DNA of 64,000 nucleotides, taken from contig NZ_CP138920.1 of the NCBI RefSeq assembly GCF_047123815.1, positions 2,976,001 through 3,040,000 of the forward strand, written 5' to 3'. A model generated the notes under the pieces. It was given only the letters and a program-made list of their open reading frames with translations, searched no databases and had not been told where the DNA came from. A program made the translations under genes and the position numbers. This DNA comes from Maricaulis sp017643475 (lineage in GTDB: Bacteria > Pseudomonadota > Alphaproteobacteria > Caulobacterales > Maricaulaceae). Positions 34,393 to 43,454 of the stretch are shown here, piece by piece; the first letter of the stretch is position 1, and each line of letters starts with the position of its first letter.

Positions 34393-35844
34393 ATGAAAAA
34401 CGGCTGGACCTGGATCAGCGCCCTGATGGCAAGCACGGTAATGAGCGCCGCAGCCCTGGCGCAGGCCGAAGAAAGCATCACCTTTGAAGCGGGCAATGGC
34501 GAAACAGTCGAGGCCTTTCGTGGTTCCTTTGACGTGCCCGAAAACCGCGCGGACCCGGACAGCCGCATGATCACCATTGGTTATGTGCGTTTCCCGTCCA
34601 CGAGCGAAACCCCGGGTGATCCGATCGTTTATCTCGCCGGGGGCCCCGGTGGGACCGGTACGGGTACGGCACGTGGCCAGCGCTTCGCGCTCTTCATGTC
34701 GATGCGCGAACATGGCGATGTGATCGCCTATGACCAGCGTGGCACCGGCCTGTCCGAAAACGATCTGCCACGCTGCCAGTCCAGCTATGGCGGAGATGAC
34801 CTCGCCCTGCAGACGGATGAAGAGTTTGCCCGGGACCAACGTGATGCCATCGAGGAATGTGGCGCTTTCTGGCGTGAGGCTGGTGTTGATCTCGATGGCT
34901 ATACGACGCTTGAAAGCGCCCGGGACCTGTCGGACCTGCGCGAGCATCTCGGCGCCCAGCAGCTGGACCTGTGGGGGATCTCCTATGGTTCCCACCTGGC
35001 GCTGGCCGCCATCAAGGAAATTCCGGACGAGATCGACCAGGTCGTGCTGGCTTCGGTGGAAGGTCTGGACCAGACCGTGAAAATGCCGGCCCGTACGGAT
35101 GCCTATTTTGGGCGTCTTCAGGCCGCAGTGAATTCCCAGCCGGCAGCCGCAGCACGCTATCCCGATATCGCCGGCATGGTTCGCCGTGTGCTTGGCCGGC
35201 TGGAAGCGGAGCCGATGCTGCTGGATATCCCGCAGCGTGACGGTTCCGTTGCCCAGCTGTTGGTGCAGCGCCACCATGCCCAGCAGTTCGCGTCCATGCT
35301 GATCTCCGATCCGCAGAACGCCGCTATCCTGCTAGCCCTGTTCGCTTCGCTGGATGCGGGCGATACACGCCTTTTGACGGGCCTGTTGCAGCGTTTCCAT
35401 ACGCCGAACGAGACTATCGGACTGCGGGCCATGCCGACGGCGATGGATATCGCGTCCGGTATCGACAGCGCTCGCCTGGCGGCCTTCCAGCGGGAAGCAG
35501 CAACCGGTCTTGTCGGCGGCTATCTCAACTTTCCGATGCCGCAGGTCTTCGGTGCCTGGGACGGGTTTGATCTGGGTGATGAATTCCGCGAGGCCCCGAC
35601 GGGCGATGTAGAAGTGCTGGTCCTGTCCGGCACGCTGGATGGACGCACCTATGTTGAAAGCCAGGCCGAGGCTGTCGCCGGCCTGCTGAATGCCCACATC
35701 GTCACCGTCCACAATGCGGGCCACAACCTGTTCATGAGCTCGGATGAGATCCATGACACCATCCATGCCTTCATGCGCCGCGAGGGCGGTCTGGCCAGCG
35801 ATATCACCGTTGATCTGCCGGACATGACGCAATTGCCGTTCTAG
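34393..35844 (+). CDS. secreted alpha/beta hydrolase, TAP/prolyl aminopeptidase-like
   Basis: This 483-residue exported hydrolase has a signal peptide (residues 1-27, ending AALAQA), the AGGPGGTGTG oxyanion motif, an YDQRGTGLS loop and the nucleophile GISYGSH (Ser197). The C-terminal TAP-like region supplies VLSGTLDGRTYVE (Asp) and HNAGHN (His). The family cleaves peptides from the N-terminus or acts on tripeptides. TTGGAGCG precedes the ATG. It is divergent from the LytTR gene, so that regulator could control it (inference). Confidence 0.88.
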   Translation: MKNGWTWISALMASTVMSAAALAQAEESITFEAGNGETVEAFRGSFDVPENRADPDSRMITIGYVRFPSTSETPGDPIVYLAGGPGGTGTGTARGQRFALFMSMREHGDVIAYDQRGTGLSENDLPRCQSSYGGDDLALQTDEEFARDQRDAIEECGAFWREAGVDLDGYTTLESARDLSDLREHLGAQQLDLWGISYGSHLALAAIKEIPDEIDQVVLASVEGLDQTVKMPARTDAYFGRLQAAVNSQPAAAARYPDIAGMVRRVLGRLEAEPMLLDIPQRDGSVAQLLVQRHHAQQFASMLISDPQNAAILLALFASLDAGDTRLLTGLLQRFHTPNETIGLRAMPTAMDIASGIDSARLAAFQREAATGLVGGYLNFPMPQVFGAWDGFDLGDEFREAPTGDVEVLVLSGTLDGRTYVESQAEAVAGLLNAHIVTVHNAGHNLFMSSDEIHDTIHAFMRREGGLASDITVDLPDMTQLPF

Positions 35845-35884
35845 GCAACTCGCCTGTGGGGCGAGAATCGGGTCGAATGGACTC

Positions 35885-36967
35885 ATGTCTCGCCCGCTCT
35901 ACAGACTTTACGGCCTCAGGCTTTCCTATTTCACGGGAAAGCTTGAAGGCTATCTGCGCGCCAAGGGCGTGCCCTATGATTATGTGGAGATGGACACGGC
36001 CACTTTCCGTTCCTGCGCTGGCGAAACCGGCATCGCCCAGATGCCTCAGCTGGAATGTGAAGACGGCAGCTGGATGACGGACACCACCGACATCATCGCC
36101 CATTTCGAGGCCTACTGGCCCAATCCACGTTTCAAACCCGGCCCGCCCGCTGTGGCCTTTGCCAGCCTGTTGCTGGAGGATTTCTTTGATGAATGGCTGT
36201 GGCGTCCGGCGCTGTATTATCGCTGGGCCTTCAAGCCGGATACCGACCTGATGAGCGGTCAGCTTGCGGACGGCATGCTGCGCGACGTCAAGGCGCCACG
36301 CTTTCTGCGCCAACACTACATCCGCCGACGCCAGCAGAAACACTTTCTCAAACACGATGGCGTCACACCCGAAACCGCGCCGCTGATCGAGGCGTTCCTG
36401 CGCGAATTGCTGGAAATGCTGGAGACCGTGTTCGAGGACCGGCTCTTCCTGTTTGGCGATCGACCTTGTGAAGCCGATTTCGGCCTGTTCGGGTCGATGT
36501 TTCGTCATTTCTCCCACGACCCGACCCCGCATGCACTGCTGCGGGAGATCGCGCCGCACACGCTGAACTGGACGGCGCGGATGTGGGCGACTACGCCGGA
36601 GAGCCTGCGCGACAGTGTCGCTGCCCAGCGCATCCCGCCGGACCTGGGGCCGATCTTCTCGCTGCTGGGGCGCCAGTATCTGCCCTATCTGCACTACAAC
36701 ACGGTGGCGATGGCGACGGGGCAGGAGAGCGTGAGCTGGGAAGAGGAGGGCGTAACCTGGACGGTGCCGGTCAATCCCTACCGGGCACGCTGTCTCGAGG
36801 CGCTGAAGCTGCACTACGCCAAGCTGGAGGAGCCGGCCCAGAAAGTTATTCGCATCCTGGTGGGCGACAGCCATGCCATTCTGGCAGACACCAGCACAGC
36901 TGAAGTCGAACTGCCCGCACGACCGGACAAGAAGGCGCCGCTCGACCATCGCTGGCGCAAGGCCTAG
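35885..36967 (+). CDS. glutathione S-transferase family protein, extended
   Basis: This 360-residue protein starts with a thioredoxin-like GST N-terminal domain (RLYGLRLSYFTGKLEGYLRA, then IAQMPQLECEDG) and has a helical GST C-terminal domain. It is much longer than the typical 200-220 residues. The extra C-terminal segment (about 250-360) is unlike standard GSTs. The active-site residue is probably the Ser/Tyr near the start. The role is unknown, perhaps conjugation or a non-catalytic function. Confidence 0.75.
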   Translation: MSRPLYRLYGLRLSYFTGKLEGYLRAKGVPYDYVEMDTATFRSCAGETGIAQMPQLECEDGSWMTDTTDIIAHFEAYWPNPRFKPGPPAVAFASLLLEDFFDEWLWRPALYYRWAFKPDTDLMSGQLADGMLRDVKAPRFLRQHYIRRRQQKHFLKHDGVTPETAPLIEAFLRELLEMLETVFEDRLFLFGDRPCEADFGLFGSMFRHFSHDPTPHALLREIAPHTLNWTARMWATTPESLRDSVAAQRIPPDLGPIFSLLGRQYLPYLHYNTVAMATGQESVSWEEEGVTWTVPVNPYRARCLEALKLHYAKLEEPAQKVIRILVGDSHAILADTSTAEVELPARPDKKAPLDHRWRKA

Positions 36968-37082
36968 CCCAGCACGCCGAGGCGTGGGCTGGCGTTGCTG
37001 AGAAAAATTTCAGCCCGCTGCATCCAAATACATCCGTGGCGGCAACTCACAGACGAAAACAAACAAGAAAGCGAGGTTTGTC

Positions 37083-37493
37083 GTGGCAGATTTGTTCGAG
37101 AATTACTGGTGGCTTCTGTTCCCGCTGGGCTTCTTCCTGTTCATGGGCTGGGCCAGTTTCATGAGCTACAAGCAGACCAAGGCGAAGATCGACCTGCTCA
37201 AGACCTATGCGGCCGCCGGAAAGGAACCCCCGGCTACGCTGGTGGAAAGCTTGGACAAGATTGAAAGTCGTGATCACGCCGACTGGCACGACAAGGATGA
37301 TGGCAGCGGAGCAGGCGGCAACGCCTTCCTGGTCGTGCTCTTTGTGGGGCTCGGTGCTGTGTTTGCCTATGAAGGGTATGCGGGCATTCTGGGCATGGGC
37401 GAGGTCGCCTATTTTGTCTCCATGATCATGGGCGTGATGGCCGCAGCCTTCCTGGTCGGCGGAATCTTCAAGTCGGGCAAGAAGTCGGACTGA
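37083..37493 (+). CDS. membrane protein of the first sigma-factor module, 136 aa
   Basis: This 136-residue protein has an N-terminal membrane helix (WWLLFPLGFFLFMGWASF), a cytoplasmic-looking charged stretch (YAAAGKEPPATLVESLDKIE) and two further hydrophobic segments. It has the same layout as the protein at 39051 (both carry a KxxPPATL- or MTPDTI-type helix), suggesting a distant paralog. The start is GTG. It ends one base before the sigma factor begins, so it belongs to that operon and may sense or tether the regulator. Confidence 0.65.
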   Translation: MADLFENYWWLLFPLGFFLFMGWASFMSYKQTKAKIDLLKTYAAAGKEPPATLVESLDKIESRDHADWHDKDDGSGAGGNAFLVVLFVGLGAVFAYEGYAGILGMGEVAYFVSMIMGVMAAAFLVGGIFKSGKKSD

Positions 37494-38029
37494 TGAACCA
37501 GGCTCAGACGGATGCGGACCTGGTGTCCGCATCCCTGGTGGGGTCTGATGCAGCCTTTTCACGACTGGTGGACAGGCACCAGCAAGCCCTTCGCAGCTTC
37601 TTGCGACGTGTCAGTGGCAATGAAGCCGACGCTGACGAGCTGGCCCAGGAGGTGTTCCTTGCGGCCTGGACCAAGCTGAAGCTTCTGCGGTCGCCGGACA
37701 AATTCCGTTCCTGGCTGTTCGGCATGGCCTGGAGCATGAACAAGACGTTCCGGCGTAGCGCCGCCCGGCGGCGGGCGCGCGACGAGGCATGGCAGGACCT
37801 CCAGCCGCGAACAGCAACGCCGCAGGACGAGCTGCGGCTGGCCCTGAACAAGGCCATGGCCGAGCTGGGAGAGGATCAACGCGCCGTTGTCGCGCTGTGC
37901 CTGGCCGGGGGCTGGACACATGATGAAGCGTCAGGGGCTTTGGATATTCCGCTGGGGACGGTAAAGTCACATGTAAGTCGCGGCCGGGCGCGGCTTGAAC
38001 AGATACTCGGAGACGGCCATGAGCGGTGA
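37493..38029 (+). CDS. ECF-type RNA polymerase sigma factor (module 1)
   Basis: This 178-residue sigma70-family factor has region 2 (SFLRRVSGNEADADELAQEV) and region 4 with a helix-turn-helix (DEASGALDIPLGTVKSHVSR). It lacks regions 1 and 3, the ECF group arrangement. It overlaps the previous and following genes. The small membrane gene overlapping its 3' end is a good candidate anti-sigma factor. Its regulon is unknown. Confidence 0.9.
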   Translation: MNQAQTDADLVSASLVGSDAAFSRLVDRHQQALRSFLRRVSGNEADADELAQEVFLAAWTKLKLLRSPDKFRSWLFGMAWSMNKTFRRSAARRRARDEAWQDLQPRTATPQDELRLALNKAMAELGEDQRAVVALCLAGGWTHDEASGALDIPLGTVKSHVSRGRARLEQILGDGHER

Positions 38030-38336
38030 AAACGCACTCGACAGCCTGTTTGCACTAGACGAAGCCCCTGCAGTCGACCCGACTTTCCGGGCCGGGGTGA
38101 TGCGCGCGGTCGCGCAAAGGCGTTTCAGGATCGAGCTGGCCATTTTCGCAGCGTCAGCCCTGGTCATGCTGATTGTGCTCTTCCTGTCGGGAGACGCGCT
38201 GAAGGCAGCAATCACCCAAATCCTTTCCAGCCTGGGTGACGTGGGTATTGTTCTGGTGATCGCAGGCGTGGTGGCCTTTCTGGGACATGCCATCGTCACG
38301 CGAACCATCCGCTTGCCGGTGCGCGTGTTTTCCTGA
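38019..38336 (+). CDS. putative anti-sigma membrane protein (module 1)
   Basis: This 105-residue protein starts 11 bases before the sigma stop. A soluble N-terminal part (about 45 residues, DPTFRAGVMRAVAQRRFRIE) is followed by two hydrophobic helices. That matches the layout of short anti-sigma factors or sigma-associated membrane proteins, but no zinc-binding HxxxCxxC motif is visible. The function is inferred from position. Confidence 0.6.
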   Translation: MSGENALDSLFALDEAPAVDPTFRAGVMRAVAQRRFRIELAIFAASALVMLIVLFLSGDALKAAITQILSSLGDVGIVLVIAGVVAFLGHAIVTRTIRLPVRVFS

Positions 38337-38408
38337 TCTGAGCACATGCAAAACTCTTGGTTATGAACTGAATCACCTATAATCGGCGGTCAGATAGGGG
38401 AGGCGTTC

Positions 38409-38966
38409 ATGCTTGTACTGGTTGCCGGCCTGGTATTGTTCATCGGCGTCCATTCGCTGCGTCTTGTTCCGGGGGGGCGCGACAAGCTGCAAGCCCAGCT
38501 CGGAGAAATGCCCTACAAGTTGGGCTACACAGTCATCTCGCTGGTCGGCTTTGCCCTGATCATCTATGGCAAGATCATCGCGCATCCGCCGGTCGTGGTC
38601 TGGTATCCGCCGGAGTGGACGCGTCATCTGGCTTTCACCCTGGTCCCCGTCGCGCTCATCCTGATCGTGTCGGCCTATGCGCCGGGACATATCCGTCGCT
38701 GGGTGCGCCATCCCATGCTCGCCGGTACGATGTTGTGGGCCTTTGGGCACCTGGTAGCCAATGGCGAGTTGAGCGCGGTGTTGCTGTTTGGATCTTTCTT
38801 CGTCTGGTCGGCAATCACCTTCATTGCGTCCTGGATGCGTGAGACCCCGCCACCCATCGTAAAGGGCTGGGGCGGCGATCTTACCGCCATCATCCTGGGT
38901 GTTCTTGCAGCGCTTATCTTGATGAATATACACAGGTATTTGTTCGGCGTGGCGATTATTGGATGA
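38409..38966 (+). CDS. NnrU family membrane protein
   Basis: This 185-residue six-helix membrane protein of the NnrU family is required for nitrite/nitric oxide metabolism in some alphaproteobacteria. The opening VLFIGVHSLRLVPGGRD and HIRRWVRHPMLAGTMLWAFGH are characteristic. GGGGAGG precedes the ATG. It lies between two sigma modules. No denitrification genes are nearby, so the exact role is uncertain. Confidence 0.85.
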   Translation: MLVLVAGLVLFIGVHSLRLVPGGRDKLQAQLGEMPYKLGYTVISLVGFALIIYGKIIAHPPVVVWYPPEWTRHLAFTLVPVALILIVSAYAPGHIRRWVRHPMLAGTMLWAFGHLVANGELSAVLLFGSFFVWSAITFIASWMRETPPPIVKGWGGDLTAIILGVLAALILMNIHRYLFGVAIIG

Positions 38967-39050
38967 TCTGTGCATCCAAAATCGCCCTGACCCGCATCTA
39001 ATGGTCAGAAACGGCGTGCAGCGCGCCGGTCGAGTACTAGGAGAATAAAA

Positions 39051-39446
39051 ATGGAAATCTCTACTATGCTGGTTGCGATGTCGCCGTTCCTGATGGTTGT
39101 TGCCATCGTCTGGATCGCGTTCAATGCAAACACCCAGCGTCGCAAGGCAACGTTGGCCACCATCGAGGAAGCCATTCGTGGTGGTCAGCAAATGACTCCG
39201 GATACGATCAAAGCGCTCGGAATGCCGCAGAAGTCTAGCGCCAATGGCGACCTCAAGGCTGGATTGATCCTGATCGCCGTTGCCGCCGGCTTCCTGGTTC
39301 TGGGCTGGGCGATTGGCTCCGTGGAAGGTGATCAGGAGGCCATGTTCATAATGCCAGCTATCGCGTCCTTCCCGGGTTTCATCGGTCTGGTTCTTGTTGG
39401 GTTCGGTCTGATGGGCCGGAAAAAAGAACAACAGGACGCGGCTTAA
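39051..39446 (+). CDS. DUF6249-like membrane protein (module 2)
   Basis: This 131-residue protein has an N-terminal membrane helix (VAMSPFLMVVAIVWIAF), a soluble stretch with QRRKATLATIEEAIRGGQ and two more helices. The pattern resembles DUF6249. It precedes the second ECF sigma gene by about 30 bases, in the same order as module 1. TAGGAG lies before the ATG. Confidence 0.65.
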   Translation: MEISTMLVAMSPFLMVVAIVWIAFNANTQRRKATLATIEEAIRGGQQMTPDTIKALGMPQKSSANGDLKAGLILIAVAAGFLVLGWAIGSVEGDQEAMFIMPAIASFPGFIGLVLVGFGLMGRKKEQQDAA

Positions 39447-39475
39447 GCCGTAATTTGGGAACCGGGATCTAAGTC

Positions 39476-40018
39476 ATGGCGGCATCGGACGAAGAACTCA
39501 CGGCACTGGTTGTTGCCACGCGCAACAGCGCAGCCTTCGGCGAGCTTGTCCGGCGCCACCAGACCCTGGTCCGGGCCATGCTGCAGCGGATGTGCCGGAA
39601 CCACGCCCTTGCCGATGATCTCGCCCAGGATACCTTTGTCCGGGCCTTCGAGAAGATCGGCAGTTTCAAGGGCACCGGCTCATTCAAGTCCTGGCTATGT
39701 TCGATTGCCTATACAGAGTTCTTGAAGTCAGCCAGGAAACGCAAATCCGCCGACCGTTTGCTGGAGCAATACCAGCAGGGTGCAGAGGAGAGTGAAGCGC
39801 CACGTGACATGGGAAATGTCGTAGACCTTGATCGCGCGCTCGCTACACTCAAGGATGAAGAACGTGTTGCCGTCGTTATGTGCTATTCTTGCGGAATGTC
39901 GCATTCGGAGGCAGCAGAGGCGACAGGAATGCCGCTGGGGACTGTAAAGTCACACGTGAACAGAGGCCGAGCCAAGCTCCAGGCTTTTTTCACCGAAGCG
40001 GAGGTAACTGTGAGATGA
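39476..40018 (+). CDS. ECF-type RNA polymerase sigma factor (module 2)
   Basis: This 180-residue sigma factor contains region 2 (MCRNHALADDLAQDTFVRAF) and region 4 (EAAEATGMPLGTVKSHVNR). It is similar to the sigma factor at 37493 but differs in the linker (EQYQQGAEESEAPRDMGN). Its stop overlaps the following ATG (ATGA). Cotranscription with a membrane partner suggests membrane control. Confidence 0.9.
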   Translation: MAASDEELTALVVATRNSAAFGELVRRHQTLVRAMLQRMCRNHALADDLAQDTFVRAFEKIGSFKGTGSFKSWLCSIAYTEFLKSARKRKSADRLLEQYQQGAEESEAPRDMGNVVDLDRALATLKDEERVAVVMCYSCGMSHSEAAEATGMPLGTVKSHVNRGRAKLQAFFTEAEVTVR

Positions 40019-40365
40019 CCATGGAAGATGCATTTGACGCACGCCTGAAAGCCGCTTTCGCCGCAGCTGCGAAACCGCTTGAAGAAGATAAAAGTGCTGA
40101 TGCCTTCGCGCAGAGCGTGATCGCCAAGCTCAACAACCCGGATCGCAAGCGGGTGCTGATCCTGGGCGGAGCCGGGTCCACCGGATCGGCGATTGCGGGA
40201 ACGCAGCTCGAAAGTGTTCTGGGCAATATCCAGATCCCGGCCGAGGGCATTATGGCCAATGCTTCCTTCCTGATGTCACCGGAAACCATGGCCGCTGCCG
40301 CAATGGCACTCGCTGCCGGCATGGTTGCTCTGGTCTTGCCTCGCCGGATTCTCCAAGGCGGATAA
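40015..40365 (+). CDS. putative anti-sigma membrane protein (module 2)
   Basis: This 116-residue protein overlaps the sigma stop as ATGA. Its N-terminal helix (EDAFDARLKAAFAAAAKPLE) resembles that of short anti-sigma domains and is followed by a C-terminal hydrophobic segment (MAAAAMALAAGMVALVLP). No zinc motif is visible. The anti-sigma role is inferred from position and layout. Confidence 0.6.
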   Translation: MTMEDAFDARLKAAFAAAAKPLEEDKSADAFAQSVIAKLNNPDRKRVLILGGAGSTGSAIAGTQLESVLGNIQIPAEGIMANASFLMSPETMAAAAMALAAGMVALVLPRRILQGG

Positions 40366-40401
40366 GCCACTCTTTTGCACTGCAGCATTATCGTCTAGAT
40401 T

Positions 40402-40433
40402 GGCGGCTTCAAATTGCTTTGAGGCCGCCTTTT
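40402..40433 (+). terminator. intrinsic terminator abutting the panB start
   Basis: A 12-bp hairpin with one wobble (GGCGGCTTCAAA with TTTGAGGCCGCC, TTGC loop) is followed by TTTT. It ends one base before the panB ATG (40435). The 3' arm contains GAGG, the only Shine-Dalgarno-like sequence for panB, so the hairpin could also mask ribosome binding. Confidence 0.75.
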
Positions 40434-40434
40434 C

Positions 40435-41262
40435 ATGTCTGCACAAACTCAAGTTCGCCGCATTACGGCTCCGGATATTCGTGCCCGCAAGAGCGGTGAG
40501 CCGCTGGTCTGCCTGACGGCCTATGACGCGCCGATGGCCCGCATTCTCGATCCGCATTGCGACCTGCTGCTGGTCGGTGACAGTGTCGGCATGGTGGTGC
40601 ACGGGTTGGACAGCACGATCGGCGTGACGCTGGACATGATGATCATGCATGGCAAGGCCGTCATGCGGGGCTCCAGACGGGCGCTGGTAGCGGTCGACAT
40701 GCCGTTTGGCTCCTACGAGGCCAGCCCGCAGCAGGCGTTCGAGAACGCAGCGCGTATCATGTCCGAAACCGGTTGCCAGGCGATCAAGATCGAAAGCGGC
40801 ACCTATGCCGCTGAAAGCATTGCCTTCATGGCAGAGCGTTCCATTCCGGTGGTTGGTCATATCGGGCTTCGCCCGCAGGCAGCGCTGGCCGATGGTGGTT
40901 TCAAGGCCAAGGGCCGTACCGATGCAGAGCGCCAGCGTGTTATCGACGAGGCCCGCGCTACAGCCGATGCCGGTGCCTTTGCCATCGTCATCGAGGGGGT
41001 GGCAGAAAACCTGGCGGAAGAGATCACTCAGGCGGTCGATGTTCCGACCATCGGGATTGGTGCGTCATCGGCTTGTGACGGCCAGATTCTGGTCACCCAG
41101 GACATGCTGGGGGTGTTCGAGTGGACCCCGAAATTCGTCAAGAGATACGACAACATGGCCGAGCGAACCGACGCTGCAGTGGCGCGTTATGCCGAGGAAG
41201 TGCGCTCGCGGGCCTTCCCGTCCAGTGCCGAGGTCTACACACTCAAGCGCAAGGACGGTTGA
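40435..41262 (+). CDS. panB: 3-methyl-2-oxobutanoate hydroxymethyltransferase
   Basis: PanB uses 5,10-methylene-THF to hydroxymethylate alpha-ketoisovalerate, the first pantothenate step. The 275-residue TIM-barrel enzyme has the LLLVGDSVGMVVHGLDSTIGV metal/ketoacid motif split over a strand, the VAVDMPFGSYE stretch and the GLRPQA loop. It starts immediately after a terminator hairpin. No panC is adjacent. Confidence 0.95.
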   Translation: MSAQTQVRRITAPDIRARKSGEPLVCLTAYDAPMARILDPHCDLLLVGDSVGMVVHGLDSTIGVTLDMMIMHGKAVMRGSRRALVAVDMPFGSYEASPQQAFENAARIMSETGCQAIKIESGTYAAESIAFMAERSIPVVGHIGLRPQAALADGGFKAKGRTDAERQRVIDEARATADAGAFAIVIEGVAENLAEEITQAVDVPTIGIGASSACDGQILVTQDMLGVFEWTPKFVKRYDNMAERTDAAVARYAEEVRSRAFPSSAEVYTLKRKDG

Positions 41263-41333
41263 CGCCTGTTGCCGCAAGGCGCTGAGACGGCTAGGGTCCG
41301 CCCCGAATATCTGTTTCAGGGAGTCTGGCCGAA

Positions 41334-42077
41334 GTGGTCGATGTTTTTGAAGAAGTCGAAGAAGAGCTTCGCAACGACAAATATCAGGAAGCGCTGAAGA
41401 AATGGGGCCCCTGGGTGGGTGGCGCTGCTGCCGCTATTGTCGTGGGCGCGGCTGGTATCCAGTTCTGGGATTACTGGCGCACCTCTCAGCTCCAGGAAAG
41501 CTCTGACGCCTATCGTGAAGCTGTCAGCAATTTTGAATCCGGTGAGTTCGCTCTTGCGGATGCCGGGTTTGACACGCTGACCCGCGAAGGAACGTCCGGT
41601 TATGTGCTGATGGCACAGATGCGTCGTGCTGAAATTGCCCTCGAGAACGGCGAGAACGAAACGGCGGCCAGCCTGTTCGACCAGATCGCTGCCTCGACCT
41701 CTGACCAGATCATCTCCGACATGGCCCAGCTCAAGGCCGTCTGGGCCCGCTGGGAAACGCTCAGCTTCGCCGATGTGGAAATCCGCGTCAGCCCGCTGGC
41801 GGGCGCGTCGTCTCCCTATCGCCTGCTGGCGCGCGAAACGATTGGTGCCGCTGCCTTGCGGGCGGGTGATCTCGAGCGAGCCGAGAGCGAATACCAGCTG
41901 TTGACCTTCGCACTTGATGCGCCGCAGGGCGTTCAGCGTCGCGGGCAGGAAGCCCTGGCCCTGATCGAGTCCCTGTCTTCGGTCCAGGAAGCGCCTCTCG
42001 AGGAAGCGGAAGCCGAAGCGGCGACCGACCCTGTGGACACCCCGGACAATGCTGCTGAGGAAGCCGGCAATGATTGA
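41334..42077 (+). CDS. TPR membrane protein of the YfgM/BamB-operon type
   Basis: This 247-residue protein starts with a cytoplasmic tail and one membrane helix (VGGAAAAIVVGAAGIQFW), followed by tetratricopeptide-like helices (AYREAVSNFESGEFALADAG, then RAEIALENGENETAASLF). It ends in an acidic tail. The order YfgM-like, BamB, Der is conserved in proteobacteria and links it to the Sec translocon/outer-membrane assembly. The start is GTG; the stop overlaps bamB. Confidence 0.8.
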   Translation: MVDVFEEVEEELRNDKYQEALKKWGPWVGGAAAAIVVGAAGIQFWDYWRTSQLQESSDAYREAVSNFESGEFALADAGFDTLTREGTSGYVLMAQMRRAEIALENGENETAASLFDQIAASTSDQIISDMAQLKAVWARWETLSFADVEIRVSPLAGASSPYRLLARETIGAAALRAGDLERAESEYQLLTFALDAPQGVQRRGQEALALIESLSSVQEAPLEEAEAEAATDPVDTPDNAAEEAGND

Positions 42078-43443
42078 TGTAAAGCGTACGCGTTCTCTTC
42101 TTCTCGCGCTGGCCCTGGCGCCGGTTGCAGCCTGTTCCTCACTTCCCGATCCGGGTGATGCGCTGGATTTCATTCCGGGCATCGGAGGTGGCAGTGATGC
42201 CCCTGAAGAGACGGCTCCGACGGACGGTCGCATCTCGATCCTTGATTTCGAGGTTGGGCTGCAGACCGGTGCGGAACTGCCGCCTGTCCAGTTGCCGACC
42301 GCTTATGTCAACACGGTCTGGCCGGGGCCGGATGGATATCCGACCCATTCGCTGCAGCACACGCAGGCTTCTGGAAACCTGGATATTATGTGGCGCGAAA
42401 GTGTCGGGCAGGGCTCTGACAATAGTCACCGCCTGAATTCGCGTCCGGTCGTTGCCGACGGTCGGGTCTTCATGATCGACGCTCGCGGCGAAGTGTCTGC
42501 GATTGATGCGGATACGGGCAATCGTGTCTGGTCTCGTCGCCTGGAAGGTCCGAATGAACGCGATCGCATGGCCTTTGGCGGTGGTCTGGCGTTTGATTCC
42601 GGCCGTATCTATGCACACGCCGGCTATAATTATTTTGTCGCTCTTGATGCCCAGACCGGCAGCGAGATCTGGCGCAGCGAAATCATCGTACCGTTCCACG
42701 GCGCTCCGACGGTGGCTGACGGACGTGTTTTTGTGGCGTCTGACGATAACGAGATGCTCTCGCTCGACGCTGCGACGGGTACGGTGAACTGGACCTATCA
42801 GGGCATCGTCGAGACGGCACGCCTGATCACATCGCCAAGCCCGGCAGTTTTGGGTGACATCGTTGTTGCGCCGTTCGCGTCCGGCGAACTGGTCGCGCTT
42901 CGGGTCCAGAACGGAAACCCGCTGTGGTCTGACAGCCTGGGCAGTTCCGGGTCCATGACCGCCATGTCCGAGATCAACGACGTTGCCGGCAGCCCGGTGA
43001 TCGTCGACAACATGGTCTATGCGATGAGCCATTCCGGCACCCTGGTTGCTATCTCCCTGCGCTCTGGCGAGCGTGCGTGGGAATTGCCAGCCGGTGGTCT
43101 GCACGCACCGTGGGTTGCGGGTGATTATCTTTATGTTGTCACCACGGAATCCCAGGTCGTCTGCGTCAATCGCCTGAGTGGCCAGGTGCACTGGATCACC
43201 CAACTCCAGCAGTTCGAGAACCCGCGCAAGCGTGAGGATCGCATTGCCTGGTCCGGCCCGATCATGGCCGGCGGCCGCGTTTTTGTGACCTCCAGTCATG
43301 GCGAAGCTGTGCTTTTAAACGCCTATGACGGTTCGGAGATGCGTGAGTACGATCTGCGTGACGAGGTATATGTCGCGCCCGTTATTGCCAATGAGACGAT
43401 CTATGTCGTCACCGACGAAGCGCGGGTAATCGCGCTGCGATAG
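42070..43443 (+). CDS. bamB: outer membrane assembly lipoprotein BamB
   Basis: This 457-residue lipoprotein has the lipobox LAPVAAC and a PQQ-type eight-blade beta-propeller. Repeats are visible as IDADTGNRVWSR, LDAQTGSEIWRS, LDAATGTVNWTY and ISLRSGERAWEL. BamB assists BamA in inserting outer-membrane proteins. The start at 42070 overlaps the upstream stop by eight bases. The position before der fits the conserved order. Confidence 0.88.
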   Translation: MIDVKRTRSLLLALALAPVAACSSLPDPGDALDFIPGIGGGSDAPEETAPTDGRISILDFEVGLQTGAELPPVQLPTAYVNTVWPGPDGYPTHSLQHTQASGNLDIMWRESVGQGSDNSHRLNSRPVVADGRVFMIDARGEVSAIDADTGNRVWSRRLEGPNERDRMAFGGGLAFDSGRIYAHAGYNYFVALDAQTGSEIWRSEIIVPFHGAPTVADGRVFVASDDNEMLSLDAATGTVNWTYQGIVETARLITSPSPAVLGDIVVAPFASGELVALRVQNGNPLWSDSLGSSGSMTAMSEINDVAGSPVIVDNMVYAMSHSGTLVAISLRSGERAWELPAGGLHAPWVAGDYLYVVTTESQVVCVNRLSGQVHWITQLQQFENPRKREDRIAWSGPIMAGGRVFVTSSHGEAVLLNAYDGSEMREYDLRDEVYVAPVIANETIYVVTDEARVIALR

Positions 43444-43454
43444 GCCAAAACCGA

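Noticed and set aside
35804..36949. A 381-codon open frame opposite the GST-like gene
   Set aside because: No motif and no ribosome-binding site; the plus-strand GST N-terminal domain is convincing.
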